This document shows, one piece after another, positions 5,290-12,516 of a stretch of 16,026 nucleotides of DNA. Every line of letters begins with the position of its first letter. The stretch's first letter is position 1. Below the pieces are notes generated by a model, which ran no database searches, was not told the DNA's origin, and was given only the letters and a program-made list of their open reading frames with translations. The DNA is from DASZHC01 sp035938215 (GTDB taxonomy: Bacteria; Verrucomicrobiota; Verrucomicrobiia; Chthoniobacterales; JAFAMB01), in NCBI GenBank assembly GCA_035938215.1, contig DASZHC010000164.1, positions 1 to 16,026 on the forward strand, in the 5' to 3' direction. The position numbers and the translations under genes are program-made.

Positions 5290-6799
5290 TTGTTACAGTC
5301 TGCCGGCGCATGTACGCCTTCCAGGCATCGCTGCCGCTCTCACGCCCGCCCCCGGTCTCTTTCTCGCCGCCAAATGCTCCTCCGATCTCGGCTCCGCTGG
5401 TGCCGAGGTTTATGTTCGCGATACCGCAGTCACTCCCCCGGTGCGAAATGAATTTTTCTGTCTCGGTGATATCGGAAGAAAAGATCGCGGAGCTGAGTCC
5501 TTGCGGAACCTGGTTATGGATTTTGATCGCCTCATCGAAGTCGTTGTACGACAACACATAGAGGATCGGTGCAAACGTTTCCCGCTGAACCACGGGCCAA
5601 TCATTTTTTGCTTCGGCGATGCAGGGCGATACATAGTTATCGCCCGGGTATTCTGGTCCTCGGAGATTCTCTCCGCCATAAAGAATTTTGCCCCCCGAGG
5701 CTGCGAGTTCGCGCAAGGAAACGTGCATTGTTTCAACGGCCGGCTCGTCGATCAGTGGGCCCATCAATATTCCCGGGCGAAGGGGATTACCAATGGGCAC
5801 CTGGCTATAGGCAGTCCGGAGTTTCTCCAGCAACCGGTCCTTCATCGATTCATGCACGATGAGCCGTCGCGTTGTGGTGCAGCGTTGCCCGGTTGTTCCA
5901 ACCGCTCCAAAAAGAAGGGCGCGTAAAGCAAGCTTGAGATCGGCCGAAGGGGTCACAATTACCGCGTTGTTTCCACCCAGTTCCAACAGCGTGCGGCCGA
6001 TCCGATTCGCTACGGCATTTGCAACCTGTTTGCCCATTCGAGTGGAACCGGTCGCTGAAACGAGGGAAACACGCGCGTCTTCGGCAAGTAGGGTTCCGAC
6101 AATCGAGTCGCCGGTAATCAAGCTGAATATCGCCGGGTTTACGTCCGCTTCGCGGCAGACCCGTTCAGCGATTTTGAGGCAGGCAATGGCAGTTAGTGGC
6201 GTTTTCTCCGAAGGCTTCCAAAGGGTTGCGTTCCCGCAAACGACGGCTAGCGCGCTGTTCCACGACCAGACGGCGACAGGAAAGTTAAACGCTGAGATAA
6301 TCCCGATCAGCCCCAGTGGGTGCCAGTTTTCAAGAATTCGATGATTTGGCCGCTCCGAAGCGATAGTCAGCCCGTAGAGCTGGCGTGACAGACCGTTTGC
6401 GAAATCGCAGACATCGATCATCTCCTGGACTTCCCCTTCACCTTCCGCGAGAATTTTCCCGACCTCGAGTGTCACAAGTAGGCCGAGAGCTCGCTTAAAT
6501 TTTCGTAACTGTTCCGCCAGGCGACGCACAACCTCTCCCCGCCGCGGAGCGGGTACTCCGCTCCACATTTCAGCTGCGGATCGAGCGGCGTTGGCCGCTC
6601 TCTCGTAGTCTTCACGATTGGCCGACGCGACGCGTCCCAGGAAAGTGCCGTCAATTGGTGACCGTTTCTCAATCCACGGGCCGCTGCCAAACCATTCACC
6701 TGCGAAAACGCCGGGATTCGACTCTTGAAGCCCAAGCTGCGGAAAAATTTCCGCCTTAGCGGCTTCAACCTCAAAGGATAGTGGAGGGGAAGACTGCAT
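5240..6799 (-). CDS. amaB: Alpha-aminoadipate semialdehyde (delta1-piperideine-6-carboxylate) dehydrogenase, ALDH7 family
   Basis: The 519-residue product matches the ALDH7 subgroup by eye. It has FAGEWFGSGPWI near the N-terminus, the FNFP cofactor-site motif (N172), the general base E273 in LELGGNNAVIV, the catalytic C307 in GTTGQRCTTTRRLIVHES, and a tail (TVTINYGPDLPLAQGIRF) nearly the same as that of human ALDH7A1. Length is also right. These enzymes oxidise L-2-aminoadipate 6-semialdehyde to L-2-aminoadipate with NAD(P)+, a central step of lysine catabolism. The ATG at 6799 lies 1 nt after the stop of the upstream lysine/saccharopine dehydrogenase gene, so the two are translationally coupled. 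The frame is open further upstream only through the end of that neighbour. Its 3' end overlaps the convergent hydrolase by 50 bp. The symbol is given by function; related organisms may not use it. Confidence 0.88.
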   Translation of the reverse strand: MQSSPPLSFEVEAAKAEIFPQLGLQESNPGVFAGEWFGSGPWIEKRSPIDGTFLGRVASANREDYERAANAARSAAEMWSGVPAPRRGEVVRRLAEQLRKFKRALGLLVTLEVGKILAEGEGEVQEMIDVCDFANGLSRQLYGLTIASERPNHRILENWHPLGLIGIISAFNFPVAVWSWNSALAVVCGNATLWKPSEKTPLTAIACLKIAERVCREADVNPAIFSLITGDSIVGTLLAEDARVSLVSATGSTRMGKQVANAVANRIGRTLLELGGNNAVIVTPSADLKLALRALLFGAVGTTGQRCTTTRRLIVHESMKDRLLEKLRTAYSQVPIGNPLRPGILMGPLIDEPAVETMHVSLRELAASGGKILYGGENLRGPEYPGDNYVSPCIAEAKNDWPVVQRETFAPILYVLSYNDFDEAIKIHNQVPQGLSSAIFSSDITETEKFISHRGSDCGIANINLGTSGAEIGGAFGGEKETGGGRESGSDAWKAYMRRQTVTINYGPDLPLAQGIRFE

Positions 6800-6800
6800 A

Positions 6801-7913
6801 TTATACGTGTATCGAAAGGCGCGGCGCCACCGTTTCAGCTTCCCGGTACACGAGCGCACCCCAATGCGTGCTGAAGAACTGTTCCAGTGAAATGGACTCT
6901 TGCTTGACAAATCCCGACGGAAGTTCTCCGCGGGCAAACAGTTCAAGCACTGCCGTTACGCCCGCGGCTGTTGAGAGTTGAATGGCCGAAAGAGGCCGGG
7001 CCAAAACCCTTCCGGCATAGATCTTTTTGACAAAGCTTCGCTGGATCAGTCCGCTCTCATCGTTTCCAACGCTGTTCACGTAAATGACCACCACGTCGCT
7101 GAAGGTAAGCGGAACCTCCTGATCAAAGATTTGGGTGAGCACATCTCGCCTCTGGCTCAGGTTCAAATCGTAAAGGAGGAACTTCATCAGATCGCGGTGT
7201 CCTGGGTAGCGCAGCGTTTTGTAACTCAGATCGCTGATTTTGTCTTGAAAGGTCTCACACATCGTCGCTACGCCGCCGGAGGTGTTGAAAGCCTCATATT
7301 CCACACCATCGATCGTCAGCCGCTCTACGCCATCAAGCGGCGCGGTGGGAATGCGCCGCCCTTGATACAATGCTTCTCCGAATTGGCAATATTCATTGAT
7401 CAGCCCTGCAGTGCTCCAACTCAGATAATATTTCATCTGGTTGCTTGCCGAGAGCGGGAGGGCGCCGACGCGCATTTCCAGCGAACGAATCGTTTTGAGA
7501 GAATGCGCCAGTCCGCTTCCGATTATGTTGATCGCGCCGGGCGCGAGGCCGCACTGCGGCACGAAAGTCGAATTCTTTCCATTCGCCAGTCCACGGACAA
7601 AGCTCGTCGTTTCAACATCTTCAGTGAGATCGAAATAAGAGCGTCCTTCGTCGGCGCACACATTTGCGATCAATCTGTTCAGGTAATAAGGAGCGGCGCT
7701 CACAATGGCGCCGCAGCCCTGAATGAAATTCTTCAAGGCGTCTGCAGACCGGATATCAATCTGTTGAAACCGGATCTTCCGCAGTCCATCAAGGTGATCA
7801 GCGATTCGTGCATCGCCGAGAACGACTGCATCTACAAATTCGGCTGTCTCCAAAAGGGTTGCGATCGAGATTCCGATCTTGCCGGCCCCAAGAATTCCGA
7901 TCTGCATCGTCAC
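6801..7913 (-). CDS. Lysine 6-dehydrogenase / saccharopine dehydrogenase family oxidoreductase
   Basis: The 370-residue product has an N-terminal Rossmann motif ILGAGKIG (7-14). It also has the family markers CGLAPGAINIIGSG (121-134), EAFNTSGGVATM (207-218) and YKTLRYPGHRDLMKFLL (231-247). These resemble, from memory, the same segments in Geobacillus lysine 6-dehydrogenase (GVAPGMIN, EAFHTSGGTSTL, YKTIRYRGH). That enzyme makes piperideine-6-carboxylate plus ammonia directly from L-lysine, whereas saccharopine dehydrogenases make the same semialdehyde from saccharopine. Sequence alone does not separate the two, but no lysine-ketoglutarate reductase domain is fused here or present in the window, which favours direct lysine oxidation. 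Either way the product feeds the ALDH7 enzyme encoded 1 nt downstream. Start is GTG at 7913 or ATG at 7907, 12 bases after the preceding gene. Confidence 0.82.
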   Translation of the reverse strand: MTMQIGILGAGKIGISIATLLETAEFVDAVVLGDARIADHLDGLRKIRFQQIDIRSADALKNFIQGCGAIVSAAPYYLNRLIANVCADEGRSYFDLTEDVETTSFVRGLANGKNSTFVPQCGLAPGAINIIGSGLAHSLKTIRSLEMRVGALPLSASNQMKYYLSWSTAGLINEYCQFGEALYQGRRIPTAPLDGVERLTIDGVEYEAFNTSGGVATMCETFQDKISDLSYKTLRYPGHRDLMKFLLYDLNLSQRRDVLTQIFDQEVPLTFSDVVVIYVNSVGNDESGLIQRSFVKKIYAGRVLARPLSAIQLSTAAGVTAVLELFARGELPSGFVKQESISLEQFFSTHWGALVYREAETVAPRLSIHV

Positions 7914-7925
7914 AATTCTTTGGCT

Positions 7926-9377
7926 TTAGCCTGCGTCCTGAGCCGGTAAGACCCGTTTCTGATCCAGAGAGGAACGAGTCATTGCGCCTTCTTTCAGGCC
8001 GGCCGATCTCGGATCCGTGGCTCCAATAATAACGCTGACGGATTTTTGATTGAATCCCTTGAAGCCGCCCTTTCGTTGAAGATTCTCGAGATGACTGCCT
8101 ATTGCGCCATTGTTGTTGAATAACAGAGCCTGACCTTCCGTAATAAAGCCCGCGGCAAGCAACTTCTGAACCCTTTCCTTTCGAACCGGCCAGCGCTCGC
8201 CTTCGGTAAAGGCCTGCCGCAAGAAGGGAAAATCTGAGAATGGTTTCATCATGTTGATCCCTTCTTTTGCCAACTGATCGCGCAGAAGCGTAAAATCGAA
8301 CCGCGCTTCAAGATGATGCATGCCCGCCTGAAGAAAGCTGTCTCCGTGGAGTCCACACCAAAGCCCCACAGTTCCAAGCCGTGGAGCCTCCGGCAACCGC
8401 TCCCTGGTAAAATCGATTGCCGTTTCTCCCGGCATCAAATCTACGTCGGCGAAGACCGTAATGCCCGTGGTATAATGCTCAAGAATCTGGGCACCCCAGC
8501 TGGCCTCCGCTCCCGCGTAATAGCGTTCACGTTTTGCAAACCCGAATCGGCAAAAGAATTCGATTACATCGGCGAAAAAGCGACGCGAACAACGGAAGGT
8601 GTGGTGGTCGTGATTGCCCCAACCTAAACCCATTGAGTCCTGGCGTCGCTTTTGTCTACGTCCGGCACGGTTGCGGAATTCCCAGTAGGCGCGTTCTTCC
8701 CCGAAGAAAAGGTCGCAAGCAACGTCGGCTCCGACGAGGGCAACCGCTCTATCTTGCAATTCAAATGCATGGGCTATGCCGGAAGCGTCATCGACAAAAT
8801 CGCGTTTTCGCATTCGCCATAACTCGCGTGTGCTGATCACTGCCAATGCGAATTCGGGCGAGTCGGGTTGCTCGACGAAACCGCGATAAGCAAGTCGTTC
8901 CAGGGCGAATAGTTTGTGACCTGATTCTTCGGCTACAAGCGCGGTGCGGAAGCGGGATCCAAATTTTCCGATGATTTCCGTGCCAACATTATTTTTGGAT
9001 ATGAAGTCAATGATAGACTCCGGACGGATGGCGAGTTCCCTAGGCGCGCCACCCAGGCTACCGTTTCGATGCACGAGTACCCGCGGCATCATGGCTCTGG
9101 GATGATAAAAAGCTTTGGTGCCCGGAGGGGTCTCGACCTGTTCCAAGACGAATCCGGCACTCGAGAGTTCATCAATGGCATCAGGATCCGCGCTGAGATA
9201 GTCGACCCACTCGTAAAAATCGGTCCCAGTTTCTTCCTCCATCCGCTCAGCGAGTTTGAACGCGACTTGATGGCGAGCAAGAAACAAGCCGATGAATCGC
9301 CTCAACACCGCCTCGGCTTTATAAGCCAGCGGCCAATCGAAGTCTCGATTGGTTTCAACACTGGTTTCTACGTTCAT
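7926..9377 (-). CDS. Uncharacterised VOC-like putative metalloenzyme of the lysine operon
   Basis: I do not recognise a named family for this 483-residue protein. The C-terminal half shows two segments that look like vicinal-oxygen-chelate (VOC) modules. One begins GWGNHDHHTFRCSRRF (252-267) and ends ASWGAQILEH (292-301), offering H258/H259 and E300 as metal ligands. A second begins AGMHHLEARFDF (351-362). An N-terminal segment (EWVDYLSADPDAIDELSSAG, then PPGTKAFYHPRAMMPRVLVH, residues 56-103) may be a further degenerate module. No signal peptide or membrane helix is seen. It is the first gene of a tight operon with the lysine/saccharopine dehydrogenase (12-nt gap) and the ALDH7 enzyme, so a step in lysine, aminoadipate or 2-oxoadipate metabolism is inferred. 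It resembles HglS/DUF1338 2-oxoadipate dioxygenase only loosely. The ATG at 9377 was preferred to an in-frame TTG at 9419. Confidence 0.7.
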   Translation of the reverse strand: MNVETSVETNRDFDWPLAYKAEAVLRRFIGLFLARHQVAFKLAERMEEETGTDFYEWVDYLSADPDAIDELSSAGFVLEQVETPPGTKAFYHPRAMMPRVLVHRNGSLGGAPRELAIRPESIIDFISKNNVGTEIIGKFGSRFRTALVAEESGHKLFALERLAYRGFVEQPDSPEFALAVISTRELWRMRKRDFVDDASGIAHAFELQDRAVALVGADVACDLFFGEERAYWEFRNRAGRRQKRRQDSMGLGWGNHDHHTFRCSRRFFADVIEFFCRFGFAKRERYYAGAEASWGAQILEHYTTGITVFADVDLMPGETAIDFTRERLPEAPRLGTVGLWCGLHGDSFLQAGMHHLEARFDFTLLRDQLAKEGINMMKPFSDFPFLRQAFTEGERWPVRKERVQKLLAAGFITEGQALLFNNNGAIGSHLENLQRKGGFKGFNQKSVSVIIGATDPRSAGLKEGAMTRSSLDQKRVLPAQDAG

Positions 9378-9509
9378 GAAAATTTGCTTGCGACCGGCTT
9401 CCAGATCTTTTCTGAACAACTGTCGTGCTTTTCAATACTACCTCAGAAACGGTGCGGGCTCAGCTTATAAGTTGGATCGATATTGCCGGTATTTATGTAA
9501 ATTCGAGAT

Positions 9510-9617
9510 CAGAAGTCAGAAAACAGAATTCAGAAGACAGAACCCCAAACCTCAAACCCCGAATTCCAAGCCCCAAACCCCGAATCCTCCAAACCCCAAA
9601 CCCCGAACCCTCCAAAC
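9510..9617. repeat. CAGAA and CCCCAAA low-complexity repeat; G-quadruplex-prone on the minus strand
   Basis: A run of degenerate CAGAA units (about 9510-9541) passes into degenerate AACCCC(A/G)AA-type units (about 9541-9617). On the minus strand the second part contains several GGGG tracts separated by TTT or longer loops, for example GGGGTTTGGGG twice. This is telomere-like and could form an intramolecular G-quadruplex. It lies ~130-240 bases upstream of the lysine operon start, on the G-rich sense of that operon. There are no spacers of constant length, so it is not a CRISPR. Confidence 0.7.
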
Positions 9618-9771
9618 CTCCACCGATCATGGTTGCCACGAACGGATGTGCCATTTCTGGCCGGTGCCCTGGAGCTGGAGGGCGACCGCTCCGTCGGCGC
9701 CGTGAAATGGTGTTGATATCGGCGAACCGCGGCTGCGAGGGACCGCAGCCCTCCAAGCCTGCACCGATCAT
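9610..9771. repeat. Intergenic block bounded by 21-bp imperfect direct repeats, with an internal hairpin
   Basis: CTCCAAACCTCCACCGATCAT (9610-9630) recurs as CTCCAAGCCTGCACCGATCA-T (9751-9771) with two mismatches. Just before the second copy is a perfect 7-bp hairpin GGCTGCG-AGGGAC-CGCAGCC (9731-9750). The block looks like a dispersed intergenic repeat rather than a gene. A minus-strand frame through it is open only because the sequence is short and biased. Confidence 0.45.
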
Positions 9772-9789
9772 CGCGGTGATAAAGACACC

Positions 9790-9815
9790 AAACTCTACGG
9801 ACAAGTAGAGTTTTG
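9790..9815 (+). terminator. Terminator-like hairpin upstream of the sulfurtransferase gene
   Basis: AAACTCTAC (9790-9798), loop GGACAA, and GTAGAGTTT (9805-9813) form a perfect 9-bp stem ending in TTTTG. The T-tract is short. No plus-strand gene lies upstream, so it may be part of the intergenic repeat or a leader structure of the sulfurtransferase transcript rather than a true terminator. Confidence 0.35.
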
Positions 9816-9851
9816 TTGCGCACAGGTTTTCTTTGTGTACTTTCGCGAGTT

Positions 9852-10709
9852 ATGTCCTCTACCGAATACGCCCACCCTGAAGCACTGGTAAGCACGGAGT
9901 GGGTCGCCGCGCATCTTGCCGATCCGAACGTGCGTATCATTGAGAGCAACGAAGACGTGCTGTTGTATGATACCGGCCACATCCCGGGAGCAGTTCACGT
10001 GGATTGGCGACGCGATCTCAATGACCAGGTCATCCGGGATTACATCGATCCCAAAGGATTTGCCGAACTCGCGAGCCGCATTGGGATAACGCCTGATACG
10101 ACCGCTGTGTTTTATGGCGACAAATCCAACTGGTGGGCCTGCTACGCTCTCTGGGTTTTTTCCCTTTTTGGTTACAAAGATGCAAAAATTCTCAACGGCG
10201 GAAGGGACAAATGGATCGCCGAAGGCCGGGAACTGGTCAGAGAAGTACCCAAATATCCGCGAACGGAATATCCCGTTCCCCCCTCGCGCGACGATGTCAC
10301 GATTCGTGCGTTTTACGAGGAGACATTGGCGCAGAGCAAGGCCGGCAAACCGTTAATTGATGTGCGTTCTCCGGGGGAATTCAAAGGTGAGGTTACGCAT
10401 ATGCCCGAATATCCGCAGGAGGGTGTCCTTCGCGGTGGCCACGTCCCAGCGGCAAAGAGCGTGCCGTGGAAGACTGCTGCGAATGATGATGGAACGTTCA
10501 AGTCGGCCGACGAATTGAGGAAGATTTATGTGGAGAACCTTGGGTATCTCCCGAGCGAGCCGATGGTCGTTTACTGCAGGATCGGTGAGCGGTCGAGCCA
10601 CACGTGGTTTGTACTCACCAAGCTTCTCGGCTTCTCGAATGTGAAGAACTACGACGGTTCATGGACTGAATGGGGTAACCGGGTGAGATCTCCAATTCAG
10701 AAACCCTGA
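9852..10709 (+). CDS. Two-domain sulfurtransferase (rhodanese; thiosulfate/3-mercaptopyruvate type)
   Basis: The 285-residue product has two rhodanese domains. The N-terminal one (about 8-130) carries the GHIPGAVHVDW motif (42-52) and an Asp (FYGDKSNWWA, D90) where an active domain has cysteine, so it is structural. The C-terminal one (about 150-280) has LIDVRSPGEF (168-177), GGHVPAAKSVPW, and the active loop VVYCRIGERSSHTWF with catalytic C242. The CRIGERS loop fits thiosulfate sulfurtransferases of the CysA/SseA group, which pass sulfane sulfur via a Cys persulfide to cyanide or other thiophilic acceptors. The ATG at 9852 was chosen because MSSTEYAHPEALVSTEWV matches the usual short lead into the first domain. 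A strong terminator follows, yet a SufE-like gene comes next, so a sulfur-transfer link is plausible. Confidence 0.9.
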   Translation: MSSTEYAHPEALVSTEWVAAHLADPNVRIIESNEDVLLYDTGHIPGAVHVDWRRDLNDQVIRDYIDPKGFAELASRIGITPDTTAVFYGDKSNWWACYALWVFSLFGYKDAKILNGGRDKWIAEGRELVREVPKYPRTEYPVPPSRDDVTIRAFYEETLAQSKAGKPLIDVRSPGEFKGEVTHMPEYPQEGVLRGGHVPAAKSVPWKTAANDDGTFKSADELRKIYVENLGYLPSEPMVVYCRIGERSSHTWFVLTKLLGFSNVKNYDGSWTEWGNRVRSPIQKP

Positions 10710-10732
10710 GCGATAAAAGGGTGATTTAAGGC

Positions 10733-10774
10733 GCAAGCTCTGGGCGTGCAGCTCAGGGCTTGCTTGTTTTTAAA
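10733..10774 (+). terminator. Rho-independent terminator after the sulfurtransferase gene
   Basis: GCAAGCTCTG (10733-10742) pairs with CAGGGCTTGC (10754-10763), a 10-bp stem with one G-T wobble and an 11-base loop. It is followed by TTGTTTTTAAA. It starts 23 bases after the sulfurtransferase stop and points along its strand. Confidence 0.8.
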
Positions 10775-10822
10775 TATAGGGTTTGCTGGTGTTATCGTGC
10801 ACTAGGCTGGCAAAAACTCCCG

Positions 10823-11293
10823 ATGTATCCACAACGTCTGCAATCCATTATTGAACTCTTTGAAACGCTGCCAGATCAAGAACGGCGTGACGCTCTGATT
10901 TCGTACGCGGACCAGGCTCGAAAGTGGGAGCCCGGAGTTGGAGAATCTTTTGACCTCCAAGATGTTCGCAAGGATGAAGAATGCACCGATACGGTTGGAG
11001 TTTTTCTGCGAGTTGATCCCGACAGCCGGGCTTCGATTCGAGTCTCTCTCGGCCCGCAAGTGCAGACTTTGACCCGAGCCATGACCGCGATCTTATGCCG
11101 CGGACTTGATCACACGATGGTCAAAGAAATCCTCGATGTCCCGAGCGATTTTGTGCCGAAAATCGTCGGTGGTGAGTTGATTCGAGTTCGCAGCCAGACC
11201 GTCTACTACGTGCTCACCCGGATGAAAGGCATTTGCAAAGTCTTCCTTGACCGTCGAAGAGTTGCTGAGGCGCGCTTGGGATCCGTTCGCTAG
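10823..11293 (+). CDS. SufE-like sulfur acceptor protein (Fe-S metabolism associated)
   Basis: The 156-residue product has SufE layout. A helical N-terminus (RLQSIIELFETLPDQERRDA) leads to a conserved cysteine at position 54 in RKDEECTDTVGVFLRVD, matching the position of the sulfur-accepting Cys51 of E. coli SufE. The downstream strands and helices (ILCRGLDHTMVKEILDVPSD) resemble the G.....vl....f region. The Cys environment is ECTDTV rather than the usual GCQSxV, and the C-terminus (RVRSQTVYYVLTRMKG) differs from classic SufE, so this is a divergent branch. Such proteins accept persulfide sulfur from a SufS-type cysteine desulfurase for Fe-S assembly; no desulfurase is in this window. The ATG at 10823 fits the family start. 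A lipoprotein gene starts 5 bases after its stop. Confidence 0.75.
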   Translation: MYPQRLQSIIELFETLPDQERRDALISYADQARKWEPGVGESFDLQDVRKDEECTDTVGVFLRVDPDSRASIRVSLGPQVQTLTRAMTAILCRGLDHTMVKEILDVPSDFVPKIVGGELIRVRSQTVYYVLTRMKGICKVFLDRRRVAEARLGSVR

Positions 11294-11298
11294 CGGAT

Positions 11299-11709
11299 GT
11301 GTTTGTGCGAGTCGTGCGGCGTTTGTTCGCTTTGCTTTTGGCGAGCTTTCTGATGAGTTCCTGTCACGAACCCGAGCGGTGCAGGAACGTGACAACTTCC
11401 GAAGCGCTATCGCCAAACGGGCGATTGAAGGCGCTGACTTTTCGCCGGCTTTGCCCCGAAGAGCATTCGATCACGACGCATGTTTCGATCCTTCGAGCGA
11501 ACGAGGAACTCCCGGATGGAAATGGGAACGTGTTTGCCTACGACAATGAGATCGCAATCCGCGTCGCATGGTTGAATGATGAAAAGCTCGCCGTGTACAC
11601 TTACGTGGACCCCGCCAAAGGCACGAGGATTGCACGCGCCGGCAACGTGGCAATCCAATATTCGCAAATCGTCGAAACCTACCTGGTATCTCCGGTCCCG
11701 GGCTCCTGA
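11299..11709 (+). CDS. Small putative lipoprotein of unknown function
   Basis: The 136-residue product starts at GTG (11299; GTGs at 11305 and 11314 are alternatives). It opens with an Arg-rich n-region and a hydrophobic stretch ending in a lipobox-like FLMSSC (Cys22), so it is probably a lipid-anchored envelope protein. The mature part (SPNGRLKALTFRRLCPEEHS, later AWLNDEKLAVYTYVDPAKGT) is beta-rich. It recalls small bacterial domains that begin with SPDGRxKA and continue with a short strand pair, but I cannot assign a family with certainty. It follows the SufE-like gene by 5 bases, so the two are likely co-transcribed. It ends 24 bases from the convergent truA stop. Confidence 0.65.
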   Translation: MFVRVVRRLFALLLASFLMSSCHEPERCRNVTTSEALSPNGRLKALTFRRLCPEEHSITTHVSILRANEELPDGNGNVFAYDNEIAIRVAWLNDEKLAVYTYVDPAKGTRIARAGNVAIQYSQIVETYLVSPVPGS

Positions 11710-11722
11710 ATCTTTAGATTCA
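11707..11722. terminator. Weak hairpin between convergent lipoprotein and truA genes
   Basis: TGAATC-TTTA-GATTCA is a perfect 6-bp hairpin overlapping the lipoprotein stop codon and lying between two convergent genes. There is no T-tract on either side, so terminator function is doubtful. Confidence 0.25.
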
Positions 11723-11733
11723 AATCTGTCTGA

Positions 11734-12480
11734 TCAATACATTACTTTAAGCAGATACAATCCCTCCGGCGGCGCGGTAAAATCTACCTTTCGTCTGCCC
11801 GGTTTGCGCAAGAGTTGGTCAAGCCAGCTCAATGATTTCCTGCCGGAAGCGACCTTGGCCATGCTCCCTATCAGCATTCGTACCATCCGATAGAGAAAGC
11901 CATTCGCGGCAAACTCAAGAGTCAGCAATTCCCTGCGACGCTTAATTCGGATGTCGTAGATTGTGCGTGTCGTTTCCTCCACTAGTCCGCGATTCGCTGC
12001 AAAAGAAGCGAAATCGTGGGTGCCGATCAATCGACTGCGCGCCGATCGCAATGCATCCATGTCGAGTGGCTGAACGACGTGCCACGACCTTCCGATTTCC
12101 AACGGATGATGAATCGGGTCATTCCAGATCCGGTATATGTATACTTTCCCCACAGCGGAATATTGAGCGTGAAAACCGTCGCGAGCGTGTCCGCATCTGA
12201 GCACCCGGATTTGCCGCGGGAGATGGGCGTTCAGGGCCGCTGTCCACGTGTGAAGTGCATATTTGCGGTATGGGACATCAACGTGAGCCACCTGAGCAAA
12301 CGCATGAACGCCGGCGTCCGTCCGTCCTGCTCCATGCAGTTTTACCGGTTGCGCGAGCATTTTGAAGAAAGCGCTCTTCAGATGATCCTGTATACCGTTT
12401 CCATTCGGTTGAGATTGCCACCCGCTGAAAGGGCGTCCGTCGTACGCTATGGTTAGCTTCAGTCGTTCAAAGCGTTCCAT
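11734..12480 (-). CDS. truA: tRNA pseudouridine(38-40) synthase TruA
   Basis: The 248-residue product has the usual TruA length. It has the N-terminal motif IAYDGRPFSGWQSQPNGNGI (11-30), the catalytic loop GAGRTDAGVHAFAQVAHVD with nucleophile D55, and the C-terminal FLYRMVRMLIGSMAKVASG motif that shapes the active site. It isomerises uridines at positions 38-40 in the anticodon stem-loop of many tRNAs. It is the third gene of a minus-strand operon, 36 bases after ruvX. The ATG at 12480 leads straight into the conserved first strand. Confidence 0.96.
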   Translation of the reverse strand: MERFERLKLTIAYDGRPFSGWQSQPNGNGIQDHLKSAFFKMLAQPVKLHGAGRTDAGVHAFAQVAHVDVPYRKYALHTWTAALNAHLPRQIRVLRCGHARDGFHAQYSAVGKVYIYRIWNDPIHHPLEIGRSWHVVQPLDMDALRSARSRLIGTHDFASFAANRGLVEETTRTIYDIRIKRRRELLTLEFAANGFLYRMVRMLIGSMAKVASGRKSLSWLDQLLRKPGRRKVDFTAPPEGLYLLKVMY

Positions 12481-12516
12481 GGACGGAAACAGTGCAATGA
12501 GTCGCTCAAATTCGAA

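Noticed and set aside
5231..5926. Plus-strand ORF of 231 codons
   Set aside because: It is antisense to the ALDH7 gene and shows no protein-like pattern.
6978..7949. Plus-strand ORF of 323 codons
   Set aside because: It is antisense to the well-supported lysine/saccharopine dehydrogenase and has no motif. It is a shadow frame caused by codon bias.
7926..9377. Direct assignment as HglS (DUF1338) 2-oxoadipate dioxygenase
   Set aside because: The hallmark HglS segments I remember (for example NHLTPRTLDID) are not present. Only a loose VOC-like resemblance and the gene context remain, so this is kept as a hypothesis.
9541..9617. CCCCAAA-type repeats as a possible CRISPR array
   Set aside because: Units are degenerate and contiguous, with no unique spacers of constant length and no cas genes nearby.
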